A stretch of DNA of 64,000 nucleotides. Origin: Solen grandis. Lineage: Eukaryota; Mollusca; Bivalvia; Adapedonta; Solenidae. The stretch is taken from NCBI GenBank assembly GCA_021229015.1, contig CM037781.1, forward strand, positions 63,513,139-63,577,138. Reading direction: 5' to 3'. Every line of letters starts with the position of its first letter. Within the stretch, counting starts at the first letter, position 1. The notes below the pieces were generated by a model. That model saw only the letters and a program-made list of their open reading frames with translations. It searched no databases and was not told the origin of the DNA. Made by a program: the position numbers and the translations under genes. Positions 30,333-43,554 of the stretch are shown here, in pieces.

Positions 30333-31477
30333 TAAAAGGGGAAATTACCCCCACCCCCCTTTGAAGGAAAAAGTATGGGGTTTTAAGAGTTATGATTATT
30401 TTATTGTACACTAAAAACTTTATCCCTTTAATTTAAAACCCAAAACCCAGCCTCCTTTCAGCGAAAAGGGAATTTTTATCTTATTCGCTTTAATCAGTCC
30501 TTTTAAAAGGGATGATTTGGGTTAGAAATGAAAAGAAAAACTGGGCTAATTTTGGGTTTAAAAGCCCTTTGTTATCCTGACAAAAAAAACCCGGAAGTCC
30601 CCGGGTAAAATTTTATTTTTGTGAACTGCGACGAAATCGGTTAAATATAAGGTTGGAAATCTTGAAATAAACACGTGAAAGTTCAACATGACGTCTTCAG
30701 CTTTTTCAGGTTAGTGTTTTATGATTTTACGAGTGCGAGTTAAAGCTTTAAATTGAATTTAAAAATATTTAAATAAGGTTTTTCATTCAATATGGCCCCT
30801 TTTGACGGTTTTTCCCTGTGATGGGGCCCGATTGCATGGGTCAAACAATGCGCCCTGGGGGATGGTTTATTGAAAAAAAATTATCAAACTGTTAAAAAAA
30901 TTCCGTATCTGGTCCCCAACAAAATAAATAAGGGGTTTTGTAGGTTTTGATTTTTTTATTTCATTTTAAATTTTTTTACAAAAAAAGAATTTTTGGAAAA
31001 AGGGGGAAATATTTTTTAAAAAGGGGGGAACGTTAAAAAAATAGGGCGGGGCCGACCAGAAACGGAAATTTTTTTTTTTTGCCTAAAGGGGTTCATCTGT
31101 GAACGAGCTGCTTTCATTGAACGTTTTGGGGGGATATTGTGTATGCCTTTCGGAGGTCAAAGTTCGGGGTGGAAAACCTTTTAAACCCTTTCGCACCCGG
31201 GAAAGAGAGATCACCCCGGGCCGGGGGTGGGGAACAGGCGTCCCTTAAAAGGGACAATCAGTGCGAAAGGGAATAAGCCAAAATTTAAAAAACAAGGGCA
31301 ATTTGGCAGGTTTTTCCGGTGGCGGGCCCCCGAAAAATTATTTCACTGGGTTACGCCTTTTTGAGTGACCTTAAAGCACATTTTGATCGTGCTGATGTGC
31401 CATTAAAATTTGTTTTATTGGCGCTATATTTTTAACGGTAAATATATTTTCTTGATTTTTTATTTTGGGCCCAGCCC
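30331..31477. other. Low-accuracy sequence, one GC-richer patch
   Basis: Around 31130-31330 the composition is more balanced (GGAGGTCAAAGTTCGGGGTG; CACCCCGGGCCGGGGGTGGG) and may be another interspersed repeat that I cannot name. The rest is AT-rich noise. Confidence 0.35.
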
Positions 31478-31560
31478 CGGGGGCCCCGTGGTCGAGGGGT
31501 TTTGTGTGCCCACCTGGGAAATTCTGGGGTCGTGGGTTAGTTTTTTCAAGTTTTTCTTTT
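31478..31560 (+). mobile_element. tRNA-derived SINE head, damaged
   Basis: GGCCCCGTGGTCGAGGGGTT resembles a SINE A-box region, and GGGGTCGTGGGTT about 50 bp later sits where the B-box is expected. The body cannot be followed because a T-run begins at 31557. Confidence 0.5.
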
Positions 31561-33288
31561 TTTTTTTTTTTTTAAAAAATTTTTTTTTAAAAAGTTCAAT
31601 CATTAATAATAAAGGCCCCCAAACTTGCTCTTAAATTTTATTGTGGCGGGTTTTGTAGGTGGGGTTTCGGGCTCCCCGGGAAACACAGCTTTTTTTTGGC
31701 CCCAAATTTAAAAAACACCCAGGGTCAATGTGCATAGTTTAACCCCAAAAGTAAGAGGGAAACGTGGTGATTCTTTAAACATTGTTTTAAAAATGCATGT
31801 TTTTGGGAAAATATTATTATCATAATAACTATTTTAAAAATTCACCCCTTAAATTTTGTTTTCGGTTTATTTTTTGTAAAAGATTTTTGTTGTTTACACA
31901 AAAATTATTTTTTTGGGGAACTTACCCAACATATTACTATATAAAAGAGAGTTTGGACGATATGGGGAAACTTTTTGTCAATCGTCCTTTCCTTTATTTA
32001 CATAAACTTTGTATAAAAAAAAGCCTGTATGGTAAAATTTTGGGTTTTTAAAATCATTTAAATTGTTTGTCCTAGTTTCGGATTCAGTCGCTGAAAAATT
32101 GAAATGTGGACAAAATTTAAAAGCAAAGATGCTTAATATTCCGTGTAATACTCTAATTTTAGCAACTCACTTTTTTAAAAAATGACCATTTTTTCTTTTT
32201 TTGGGCCAAATCTGTCCTTCCGTTTTTCCCCTTATGGCGGGAGAATGACTTTGTGCGAGCGCAGGGGGATGCAAAACCGTTTTTGCGATTTTTACAGAGA
32301 GACCCCCGGGGTTTATGGTTTTTGGCCCTTTAAGACGGGGAGCCCAAAATTTTAAATTTACCCAAAAAAGGGAACAGAAATGGGGATGGTTTAAATGTAA
32401 ATTTGAAATTTTGGGAAATGTTTTTACGGACTTTAAAATCAAATTGATATTGTATCTAAAACATCATTTTGCTGAAAGGGGTTTCGAACATTTTTCAAAA
32501 CGAAAATAAATGTTTTTGTCATAAAAAGTATGTTCCCCTAAAAAACAAGAGTTTAAAACGTTTTGGTTTTCTCCATTTTTCTCCCCCATATAAAACAACA
32601 CATCAACCCCAAACGCAGTTATCCCCCCTTTTGATTTTTCGACATAGATCCCTCCCAAACCACGGAAAAAATTTTTCAGGATTTTAAATATATTATATTG
32701 TTTCTTTGTATCGCTTAGTCTTTCTCATTATATAATATTGAATATTTGAAATAAATAAAAAAATGATCAAAAAAAAAAAAATATAAAAAATACCCGTAAG
32801 GTTTTTTTTCAATTTTTTTAAAATTTTTTTTTTTTTTCACCCGGGGGGCTTTATCCTAAATATATTTTTTTAAAATAAAAATTTAGTTATCGCCTTGGGG
32901 TTTAAAAAACTATTATTTTTTAAAATTTTTAAAAATTTTCTGCCCCTGAAGATCTATAAATAAAAAACCCTTCTTTCTTTGGGTTTAAGCTTATTTGGGT
33001 GTGGTATATTCCTTTATGTCTACGGCGTGATTTTTCCAGTGTGATGCCTATATTCTCCCCCAAGTAGACGTCGCCCCCAAATGATAAAATTACTGGGGGG
33101 GTTTGGGGCTTTAAAAAACCCAACCAACAAAAAAATTTCCCAGTTTGTTAAATTGTTTATCCATTATTGCTTTCGCTTCGTTTAATTTCCTTAAAATATA
33201 AAATATAAACGTTAACTATTACAAACTTTCAAAAATTTTGGGAAAAAAGCTTTGTAAAGTGACTTTGCTTTTCTGATGGCAAACAAAT
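31561..33288. other. Low-accuracy AT-rich sequence, nothing recognised
   Basis: No exon or repeat unit recognised in this stretch. Confidence 0.4.
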
Positions 33289-33550
33289 GCTGGGGGCCCT
33301 TCGTCAAAGAAAAGGGTTTTATCGCTGATTTTAAACCCACTCAATCCCCCTTTCACCGCTTGGGTTCGAAACCCCGGCGGGATCATTGGGGTTTTTCATC
33401 GGGGGGAAAGGCCTTCAGATGGCTTGCGGTAGGTCGGGGGTTCTACCCAGATACCTCTGGCTTTCGGGGTTTTCCTCCCCCTGTTTTTTGTTTGGAGTCC
33501 CCATTGACTAAAATTTACTGCCCGAAGGACGGAAAACTAAAAGGATTTCA
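33289..33550 (+). mobile_element. SINE family 1 copy with many base errors
   Basis: The B-box GGGTTCGAAACCCC (about 33361) and the body GGCTTGCGGTAGGTCGGGGG (33421), TTCTACCCAGATACCTCTGG and GGGGTTTTCCTCCCC follow the clean SINE at 12606-12864 block by block. Many differences replace a base by its neighbour, for example GTGAG in the clean copy against GGGGG here. It is therefore a useful internal quality control. The 134-codon frame over it is not a gene. Confidence 0.8.
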
Positions 33551-33898
33551 AGTCAATTTCAAAAAAAAAATGCTCACGAAATCGGGGTTTTTTCCCAGAA
33601 GGGTTTGGCCCATCCGGGTTCGATTTTATTTTGTTTATTTGATTACTAGATGGGCCCGGTTCCCCCCAATTTGTATGTAACTATTCCCCTATTGAAATTT
33701 TTGGACAGTTTTATTAAAACTTTGGTTAATTGGGCCAAAAAAAAGTATCAAAAAAGTCAATAGTTCCCCACGTGCTTCCACGTACACTGGTTTTGGTAAT
33801 CCTGTTAATTTTTAAAAATACTTGATTGGGCAGTTTAGGAACGTCCATTATATTTCCCGCCGGATTTATCAATGCTTTGAGAGATTTATTAAATTTTT

Positions 33899-33956
33899 TG
33901 TGTGTGTGTGTGTGTGTTTTGGGTGTTTTTTGTTTGGGTTGTGTGTGTGTGTGTTG
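33899..33956. repeat. (TG)n microsatellite with smeared centre
   Basis: Clean TGTGTG runs at both ends enclose TTTTGGGTGTTTTTTGTTTG. This is the pattern expected if single bases inside an alternating repeat are replaced by a neighbour. Confidence 0.9.
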
Positions 33957-36109
33957 TTTCTTTTTTAAGGAGCGTGATCCTTATATATTTATTTTATTTT
34001 GACTCCTGGGGGTTTGGGCCCCGGGGGAAGTTTTTGTTTTTAAGGGGTTATATTACTTTTTAAAAAAAACAAGAGTATCGTTTACTGTTTTCTGTGTACA
34101 TTTTCAAAAATAGGAATGTTCAGGGTAATTACGTACTTTTTTATGGATTTTGGGAAAAAACCCAAAATTTTACCGGGAAGATCCAAATCTGATCATGTTT
34201 TGGAAAAGAGGGTTTTTTTTTAAATTTTCATAATATCATTAACTTTTCCCCTGTGAGGTAACCCCAGATATGGGTTGTAGCCGTTTTACGTATCGTAAAA
34301 AAAAATGCAGGCATAGCAGATTTGATAATTTCCACAGCCATTTTTCAACCCCACTGTACCATTTAGTGCTCACAAGGGGTATTATTTGTAAGGTCATGAC
34401 CCCCTTTTGGAAAACCCCAATCTGGGGCAATTTTTGAATTTAAAATCAAAAGCCTACAAGGGGCCCAAAAAGACTTTCCCGGGGTGGTTACCCTGAAAAA
34501 TTAGCGAGTAACTATAATTTCAGGTTTTTTTGTGTGTGTTGTGTTTTTTGTTGGGGGGGGGGGGGGCGGGGGGGCCCTTTTTTGGGGGGGGGGGGGGAAA
34601 CCCGGGGGGGGGGGGGGGAAAGGGTCAAAAACCCTTTTTTTTTTTATCCCTTTTATTGGGGGTAAATATAACACGGAAAATTCCCAAATTTAACAAAGGG
34701 GAAGGGTGCTTTTTTGGGCCCTTTTTTTAATTTTTTCCCCTAATTCCGGGTGATTTTTTCCCCCTGGGGGAAAAAATTTCAATTTCCCCAAAAGGAAAAA
34801 AGGAACTTTTTTGGGGTCCTTTAAAAAACATTAAAATTTTTTTTTTCCTTTTTTCCCCCTGAAATATTTTTTTCTGATAGGGAAATTTTGGTTTTCCCCA
34901 TTTCAGATCTTCTTTAAAAAAATTTTTTCCGTCCCCCTTTTATTTTTTTAATTAAAAATTTTTTGGCCCCCCTTCCCCCCCCCACTTGATTTTGGAAAGG
35001 TCGTTTTTTTTGGAAAAAAAAAAATGTTTCCCAAATCTTTGATTAAACCTCAAAACAACCTTGTTTCCCCCCTCCCCCCCAAAACCAAAAAATGTTTTTT
35101 TTGGCAAAAGGGCTTTTTCAAAAATTAAAAAATAAAAGTTTTTTAAAAAACTTTTGATTATGACCCAAACAAAGCGCATGGGTTTCCAACCAAAAAATTT
35201 TTAATTAATTTTTTGGAAAATCACCTTTGTTAAGGGGCAATTTGAAAAAGGGGGAACCCCTTTTTTCACAAATATTAAAAAAAAGAAAGGGTTTAATTTT
35301 TAAATTTTTTAAAGGGTTTGGGTTTTTTATTACGGAAAATTTTCGTTTCCTCCCAAGAAACCCGAAATTGCCCAGGGGGGAAAATTTTAATTATAATTTA
35401 AAAAAATTTTTGGAAAATTTTGTTTGGGGACGGTTTTAATTTATACGGGCTCTTTTAGTTTAAAATTGTTTTTGGGTTTTAAACCTCCTTTAAAAAGTTC
35501 TTTTCCCAAAACCAAAGAAAGTGGAAAAAAATTTTTTTTGTTAGACCCCCTCTTTTGAAAAGGCCTTGAATATAATTACGTTAAAATTTTAGGGGAAATT
35601 TTTAAAAGGGGGAAAAAATTATGAAAATTTGTTAAGGAAGGGAAAATTTTAAATCAAAATGGCAAAAAACGGGGTTTTTTCCCCTTTTTCTTGGGGTAAA
35701 ATTTTTTTGGCGGTTTTCTTTTTTAAAAATAAACCCCCAAAACCAAAAAACCCATATTAAATTTTTTTACGGGGGTTTTAAAAAAAACAAAAATTTGGAT
35801 TTTAAAATTTTAAGTTTTTTAAACTTTTTTTAATTGTTTTTATATGGGTTTTTTATGGAAAAAATAAACCCGAAAAAAATCAAAAAAACCTTAATTTTAG
35901 GGTTGGAAAATTTTTTTTTTTGGTTCTAAAAATAATTTTGCAAAAAAACAAAATTTTAAAAAACATAAAAACTTTTTTTTTTGGGGTGAAAACTTTTTTT
36001 TTTTGAAAATTTTTTTTTTTAACCTGTTAAATGCTTTCGGTTAGCAATAGTTTGGGGTACTTTTTTTGGGCCCGGACTTTCTGTTATATTTGGGGGGCAA
36101 GTGGTTTTT
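33957..36109. other. Low-accuracy sequence with G-runs
   Basis: It includes G-dominated tracts at 34552-34622 broken by C, T and A islands, similar in style to 29873-30330. Otherwise it is A/T-run dominated, with no exon or repeat unit. Confidence 0.4.
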
Positions 36110-36565
36110 GACAGGAAAAAAACGTCAAATGTACATGGCAAAGCGGGTGATTAGTGTACATGGCGTGCGGGTCGACCCAAAAGTACATGGCGTAGCGGGA
36201 CGCTAGTGTATATGGTTTTTGTAGCGGTTGATTAGTGTACTTGTCGTAGCGGGGCGGGCTAGTATATATGGTGTAGCGGTTGATTGTTTACATGGCGTGG
36301 GGACGAATAAAATGTACATGGCGTAGCGGACGGAAATATGTATTGGTGTTGCGGTTGATTTGTGTACCCTGGTTTGTAAACGGATGATAGGGACACAAAG
36401 TGAGAGCGGGTGCAAGTGTTCATAAACGTTTTCGGAAAAGACCAGTATACATGGGCGTAGCGGAGACCAGTGTAAAAAAGCGGAACGGGTGACCAGTGTT
36501 TTCATGGATGACCTGTTTTCTTTGCGGGGCGGGATACCAGTGTACATTGCGAAGTGTACGGCCCA
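36110..36565. repeat. 25-bp satellite (GTGTACATGGCGTAGCGG)
   Basis: About 17-18 units built on GTGTACATGGCGTAGCGG plus a variable GTTGATTA or GACGACT-like end. The marker GTACA/GTATA recurs at 36131, 36156, 36183, 36208 and 36237, steps of 25-29 bp. The unit is GC-richer than its surroundings. The 114-codon minus frame (36203-36547) is the translation of this array, cycling through frames because 25 is not a multiple of three. Confidence 0.88.
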
Positions 36566-37298
36566 AATTTGAGGGAAAAAGGGGGACCAAAAGTAAAATC
36601 GCGTTTTGGCTGTTCGTCCCAGGGTTTTTTTTGGGGTGCATTTAAAATATTGTATTATTACTAACTGTTAGTGGTGGGCTGATTAATCATAAAGTCAACG
36701 AATCAGTGATCAGCTACTGTTTGACGTGACGATGACGACGAAAGAAAATCGTTGGCGAATTATTGACTAAAAAAAAAGTTGCCATTGATATTTCAACGCG
36801 CATCTGATAGGGTAAGTCCATAAATAATATAATTGGTACTTGTAAAGTTGCACTTTGCATTTCTTTGGCTTCTGGTTGTCACATCTTATACATTATTTTT
36901 TTTTCTAAATTTTTTAAAATGTAAAATTTTTAAAATATGAGAAAAATTTAAAAATTTTAAACCCAAAACTAAAATCTATATAATTTAAAATAATAATATA
37001 ATTTTTAAAGTAAGAGTACTTTGTTTTTAAGTTGTAAAAAATGGTAAAGTTTTTTTATTAAATAAGATTTAAACAATGAATCAGGGGGGACTTTTGCCCC
37101 CTGGGTTTAACGGGCGAAAGTTTTTCGACTGTTTTAAATCACAGATGACAGTTCAGATTTTCATTGGATATTTCATTAAAATTTATTTTGCCGTTAAAAG
37201 ATCGTGTTGGGGGGCGACCCCGGGGCGGTTTTTTATATTTTGCTCTGTCAGTAACGCCGCCGCTATGTGTACGGTTTAGTGCAATTTAAAATTTACTT

Positions 37299-37343
<45 letters not shown>

Positions 37344-38424
37344 TAAGAAGTTTGGGATTGAAAAAAAAAAGGGGAGAGGGGGTAAGGCCAAAGTTTTGTA
37401 ATTTTTGTTTTCATTTTTTACAACCCAAAAAATTAGCAAAACATTATCATCATTAATTGGTTTTAACATTAAAACAGATGCTTTTTATTTTTCAATATAA
37501 TCCCTGTTTTTATTTGCCCGGGGTGTTCATCGTTTTTAAAATTAAAAAACCCTTTTCATGCTCAATAATATCCGTGGCTTCACCGGACCCGGGTTTTCTT
37601 ACAAAATTTGCGATGTTTTTTGGGCCTCAAAATTTCAAATGTTTATTTGTACCCTTGTATTTGCGTCTGCCCCTCGACATTTAGTAAATCTTTTTCCGGA
37701 ATGGAGAAAGTGTCTGGATAGTTTTTGCAATAAATAATGGAAAGTATAAAGCCCTGCATTTGTTAAGTACCCTCGGTAATTGGCAATGTTTGGGGTATCC
37801 ACTGTTTTCTGTTTTTTTTCCCATCTATGCAGGATTAATCAGTTTATTTTAAAAAGATTTAAATTTTAAATTGGGTTTTGCCCCGATTTGCTAAATTTTT
37901 TTACAGGGAATCGTGCGTAGCACAAAAAAAATGAAAAAAAGGAAGATTGTGTTATTTTTAGATTCCGCCCGACATGTGGGATTGAAACCCCAGCCATATC
38001 GTACCATTAAAACAGCTTTGTATGTAGCGACCGGGGTCGAAAAATCATGGGCTCCCAAAAATGCCAAAGGATACTCTAAACCCCCCAGTCACGGGAAACC
38101 CTTAAAGGTTTTAATAAATCAATCAAAACCCCGTTAAATTTTGTACTACCTGCAACCTTTCGAATTGTCATGCCCTTTAGATGCATGTTAAAAAATTTCT
38201 GGATTTCCAGAAAACGCCTGATTTAAGCTCCCCTTTTGTGTTTGTACCCCTTGATGGATATTTGTGATCCATAAAATTTTAAATTTTTTTTTTTGCCCAT
38301 TTACGAAATATCATTGAATCGATGAATTTATACTATATTCGTTACACTACCCCGGGCAATAATTGGGAAGAAAATTTTTTCTCAATCGACGGGAAAATAA
38401 ATAAGTTTTAAAAAAAACAACTTT
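36566..38424. other. Low-accuracy sequence, poly-T run, nothing else recognised
   Basis: A run of 41 T at 37302-37342 may be the complement of a poly-A tail or a technical extension. The open frame 37913-38137 (74 codons) has more balanced composition than most but no recognisable motif. Confidence 0.4.
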
Positions 38425-38752
38425 TGACCGGGGGGCGACCGGGGGCCGAGTTTGGGAAGGCGTCCCCCTGGGAGCGGTAAAGGTTTGTGGGTTCGATCCC
38501 CGGGGCCCCAACATACCAAAGTTGTAAAAAAATATCTATTGTAGTGCTTTTTTTGGCGCTCAGGTAATTGTTTTATAAGGGTAGTTGGTGGATGGGTTTG
38601 GCCCCGGGGTCAGGATAATGTTATGGGTTTTGGATTTTATGCCACTTGTTACGGCGTTTATAAATGCGGGGGGCAGCACTATAACTGTCTCAAGTAGACA
38701 TCGTCTCCCAATTTATGGGTCGTTAAACCGAAGAAACAAAAAAAACAGGGGT
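38425..38752 (+). mobile_element. tRNA-derived SINE family 2, second complete copy
   Basis: The B-box GTGGGTTCGATCCCCGG (about 38488) is followed by ACATACCAAAGTTGTAAAAA, TTGGCGCTCAGGTAATTG, CCCCGGGGTCAGGATAATGT, GCAGCACTATAACTGTCTCA and the 3' end GGGTCGTTAAACCGAAGAAA with an A/C-rich tail. It is co-linear with 22958-23297, and this copy shows the 3' end more clearly. Confidence 0.78.
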
Positions 38753-41654
38753 TTAAAAACACGAACCTTGTTTTCCATCAAAGTTTATCTTGGGGTCCTG
38801 TTTCAGTGGCCACTGTTTTTGTCGGAACAAATTAAAAACATAAAATAAATGCCCTAACCGTAACAAACTTTTTTGGTTTTGTTTGGGGTTTTTGTTCTGC
38901 ATTTGGTACTTAAACTTCAGTTTAAATTTGGTTATTACTTTTTCACACACACCACACACCACACACACACAATATATAAACAGAAAAATGATCCCTTTTT
39001 GAAATTCAATGCATGATTCCATTCATGCATTTATATGGTTATTTGGGGTTTTTTTTAAATTTTTTTGAATTTTAAGCCTTAAAACCTTGCCACTGTGTGT
39101 TAAAAAATATAACATAGGGAAAATACAGATTGTGACTGACTTTTCTACCTTTTTTCGGGTAGTACACACGTATTGTATTGAACAAATTTTTTGTTACTGT
39201 AAAAAAAATTAAAGGGTTTAAAAAATTTCATGGCCCAAACCCCAGTACTTTTTATTTAATAAAAACGTTCGCTTAAAAAATTACCGGTCCTGACGATTGT
39301 TCCGTTACAAGTACGAGTGTCCCTTTTTGCCCTTTCTTGTAAAAATTTAAAAGACCAAAAATGGTCATATTATAATGGGTGATAAGGGCAAGAAATAAAA
39401 TTTTTTGATAACAGCTATTTTTTAAACATGCAAATTTAAAATTAAAAAAATTTTTTTCTTTGGGAAAATTTTATAGAAACACTTTTATCTTCGTTTTCCC
39501 AAATTTTCCCCGTTTGGTTTTTTTTAAAGACCCTAAAAATACAGAGGTTACGACAAAATTGATGGGTTTAAAATGCTTACTTGTTGAATAAAACGAACAT
39601 TATAAAAAAAAAATTTCTTATAGAAGGCGATATTTAAAAATTCAAAAGGAAAAAAAAAAAAATAGGGGGAAAAAAAAAAGGAAAAAATTTAAATTTTTTT
39701 TTTTAGATAGTTTAAAAGGAAAACCCTTGTGCTCAGGGATATAAGTGTAGTTTTGGGGGCCGAATTTCACGAAGGCTTCTTTCAATAATTTTTGGAGTGT
39801 TCTAATTGTGAGTTTAAATTTTTTTTATAAAAAAATATCCCTTTATTTTATTTCTTCACAGATAAATTTTTAATTCTTAAGGTTATGATTTTTTGGGCAA
39901 ATCAGTCAGTACCTTACTATTTTAGTAAAAAAGTTTCAATGGGGTGGCGAATTTTTACCTAATTTCAGAATGTATTTAAATTTGTTATAGAGTTTTTAGA
40001 AATTTCTTTTTTTTTGCAATTCAGCCATAGACTGGTTGCCTGTGGGATGCTTTTGCGGAAAGGTCTTTTGGAAATTCGGCGAAATAAGAAGGCATAAACA
40101 ATTTCCCAAAGTTTTTTATAACAAATGAATATTACAAAAATTTTCGACAGTCGTGTTGGAAATTTTAAAAGGGCCTCGTTGGCCCCTTTTTTGAATAACA
40201 GCTCCGTTAAAAAGCATGATTTGAAATAGGCACTTTGAGTTTAGTTTCTATTTATTATTAAAAGCAGCAAAAAATTGTTCTAACGGGGTTTTCTTTTTAA
40301 GGGTCAGAGGTGATTTCTAGGGGACTCATTAAGGGGATGCCAAAGTGAAATTCAATTTTTTTTTTTTGGGAAATCCCAAAGGGAAATTTTAAAATTTCGT
40401 CGTTCGTTCTGCAGGGAAAAAAGAAGAATTTTTTCGATGTTAAAATTTTCAAAAGGAAAAAATATACAATGCAGAGGTGAATTTTACTAAAAAATAATTT
40501 GACCCTTTTTTTGTTTTTTCAACCCAAGACAACGGTTTTTTCTTGTTTTTAATGAATTTTTCAAATACCCCGATAAACGTTTCAAAACCTCACAGGACAC
40601 TCTCCCCGCTTGGCAACATAATGGGATCCGAGACAAAGTTGGCCCCAAAATATGTAAATTTTATTCAATTGGGTCTGTTAAAATATTTGTAAGTATTAAA
40701 ATTAAGTTTGGTGGTACCCAGCATCAAAAAGTTATTTTTTGAAATTTCCCCAAAATTTATTAAATTTGTGAGATATTTGCGACATTAAAAACAATTTAAA
40801 AGGGCAATTATTTTAAAGTCATAATTTCGCAACCAAGAAAATATATATTTTAATTATTAAAAGAATTCATTTAAAATACGTAAAAAGTGTTTATTATTCA
40901 TTTTATTGAAAATCAAAATCACTGAACATCTTTTAAATTTCTTTTTACCGAGTAACCCTTTTTTGTTTGGGCAAAATTTTTTTTTTTATCTTAAGGGATT
41001 TAAAAAGGGGGTTTTTTTCAAATAAGAAGATATTTAAAAAGGGAAAAACGTTTATTTGTTTTATCAAAAAGGTTTTTAAAGGGGGTTTCACTCGGCTTTA
41101 AAAAAACTTGCCTTGGGAAATTTAAAAAAAAAATCGGTCTGAACAGCATTTATTCATAATGCATTTCATTAAAACCCCCCTAATAATCAAAAAGTCACTA
41201 TTTAAAGGGCGGGGGGGTAATAACCCCGTTACGTGCCTTTAGCATCAGGGGCAGCCCTTTTTTACATCTCGCTATCTCGCGAGATTCCAGACGGAATTAT
41301 GGGTCATCTACACTTTCGGTGATTAGTACAAAATAAATGTAAAATTAAGGTTAACCCAAAAACTTACCCTTTTTTCCCTTTGAATGTACGTATGTTTGTC
41401 AAAAATTTAAAAAATGAAAAAATACCGGTTTAAATTTTTTTTTTCAAAAAAACCCCCCCAAAAAAACAAAAAAACAAAAAAAACCCTTAAAAATATGGTT
41501 TTAAAGCCCGATGCGCCTATTTGAACCCCCCTTCTTAATTTAAAAAATTTCATATAAAAAGTCAAAAAATTTAAATTTTAACATTTCATTTATATATGGA
41601 AAAATTTAAAAAGATTTTTTTTTTCATCATTTCTGTCCCAATAATTTATGAATA
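38753..41654. other. Low-accuracy AT-rich sequence with a (CA)n run
   Basis: A short (CA)n/(CCACA)n run lies at 38944-38970. The rest is A/T-run dominated, with no exon or repeat unit recognised. Confidence 0.4.
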
Positions 41655-41985
41655 AAACTCGAAACCCCGGGCTAGGGGTTTGAACCTGATCTGCCCCGGG
41701 GTGCAAATCCAAAGCCCAAACCCCCTGAGGCGACCTTTTTTTCCCGGGCACTTTTGTGAGAGATTGTATTTTTACCCATGAGACGGCCCTCTTAAATTTT
41801 CCCTTTTAAACCCCCGGAAGTTCGATCCGAGACCTGCCGGGAAAAAATATGGGGAAGGCAACTCCCGGGGGGGAGGGTTTACATTGTCCTACCCCTGACC
41901 CAAAGTAACAAATTCGACCGGCCCAAAGGTTTAAACCCAGGGCGCGGGGATGCCCGTCCAATGCTCTAACCAAATTTAGCCCAAA
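41655..41985 (-). mobile_element. Minus-strand tRNA-derived repeat, two or three modules
   Basis: On the minus strand, GGCTAAATTTGGTTAGAGCA (from about 41985) and GCCCTGGGTTTAAACC about 45 bp later give an A-box/B-box pair. A further B-box-like word occurs near 41820-41830 (GATCGAACTTCCGG on minus), and another near 41665. This again suggests repeated tRNA-like modules within one element, as in the clean array at 1431-2890. Confidence 0.55.
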
Positions 41986-43554
41986 AAGTCGACTCCCGTC
42001 GCAAATTATCAGGGTTACATTTATACCTGTGACCGCATCTTAAGATTTTATTTTGTGATGCCATAAAATTGGGGTATAAAAAAATTGAATTCAGAGAAAG
42101 CCCTACATTTCCCGGAAATTGACATTTTTATAATTTTATTTAATTTCATCTGTTACGATTAAGTATTCCATACTTTTTTGAGTTTTTGTACCGCTATGTT
42201 TATTTTCTCTTTTTTTTCTTCTGACTCAAATTTTGGGGGGCATGTACAAATAAAAAAAATTGGTTTTTTTATTTCGGAAATTTTTCATCAGATTTCTTTG
42301 AAACATTGTATGCAAGGGTTTTCCCTTTTTAAATGTCTTATGGTTTTAAAATTAATTTAGTAATATGGATAAACCCCAAAACAAAACATTTATGTGATTG
42401 TTTTGGTCTAATAATTCCCAATTTTTCTCCAAAATGAAATTTACCGATCTAACGCACACAAATTTTGACTTTTGTTTTTTTTAACATTATCGCTAAGTTT
42501 TACCGTGTAATGGGGGGATGGAAACCCCCTATATTTCACATTTTTGTTGGTGATTGACTATTATCTTGAATGTTCACCAAAAGCCATATATACCTAAACA
42601 GTTTTTCCATTTTGTCAGGGAAAAGGGTTAAAATCATGTGGGATCCCCACAAAACCACCTCCCTAACCCCCAAGGATCAATTTTCCCCTGGCTTTTGTTT
42701 TTTTATTACCCTGTTATTTGTGTCACAAAACTTGCCCGGGAAACCCAAAAAAAGATGATTACGTAAAATATTTCCAACAAAATAAGACTTAATTGAAAAA
42801 ACCCCTCACCCTTAAACCACACTTTTCGTTTTAGCTCGTACATTTAAAACGTCATCCCTTTTTTTAAAAAATTTTAACGAAAATGGGTCTCGTTGTGTTT
42901 ACCTTTATCAAAAATAGTTTTTACATTCGGAAGCCTAATCGGGGAATATTTAAAAATGAAAATGGGGGAATTTCATTCGTTTTTTTTTTATTCTTTACTT
43001 TTTAAGAGTATTCGTTTCTGTTTCAAAAAAAAAGATGGTTTGTGAGGGGATGGAGGTGGTCCCGTGCGAACGGTGACAAAAGGGAAGGGCGTTCATGACG
43101 TCACACATGGGGTTTAAAAGTAAACAAAGATGGTGAATATCATAGAGTGACGATCAATCCCCCCTTTTAAAAAACTAAAATTTTAAAAAAACATATCTTC
43201 GTTATTCTATGATAAAAAATTAAAGATAATTATGGCAAATGGTGCATTATTGTAGGTATATTTAAAAGGCTTGTTTAAAAAGAGGCCCAGTGTATACCTT
43301 TAATTTAAAGGGACTTATAATAATGAAACAGGGTTTTAAAAAAACCCTATGCATTTAATTTTCATTTCCCTGGGTAACAATATATGATCCAAAATTTATG
43401 TTTTCATTTATCTTGAAAAAGAAATATGATTTCACAATACCCTTTTTTTAATTCACTCCGAAAGAGTATATGATTTTAAAAGATTTGTTTTAAATCATTC
43501 TTTTTAACAACAAAATTATCTCACACATTTTGTATTTAAAATTTACCCGTGGGG
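41986..43554. other. Low-accuracy AT-rich sequence, nothing recognised
   Basis: A TGACGTCA palindrome at about 43094 is noted only as a word match. No exon or repeat unit recognised. Confidence 0.4.

Noticed and set aside
29764..30414. Poly-Gly and poly-Pro ORFs of up to 215 codons
   Set aside because: Direct translation of the near-pure G tract; not a gene.
36203..36547. 114-codon minus-strand ORF with repeated Arg/Pro/Tyr pattern
   Set aside because: Translation of the 25-bp satellite; period not divisible by three, and base quality is poor.
43085..43110. TGACGTCA word as a cAMP response element
   Set aside because: Single 8-bp match in low-accuracy sequence with no promoter context.
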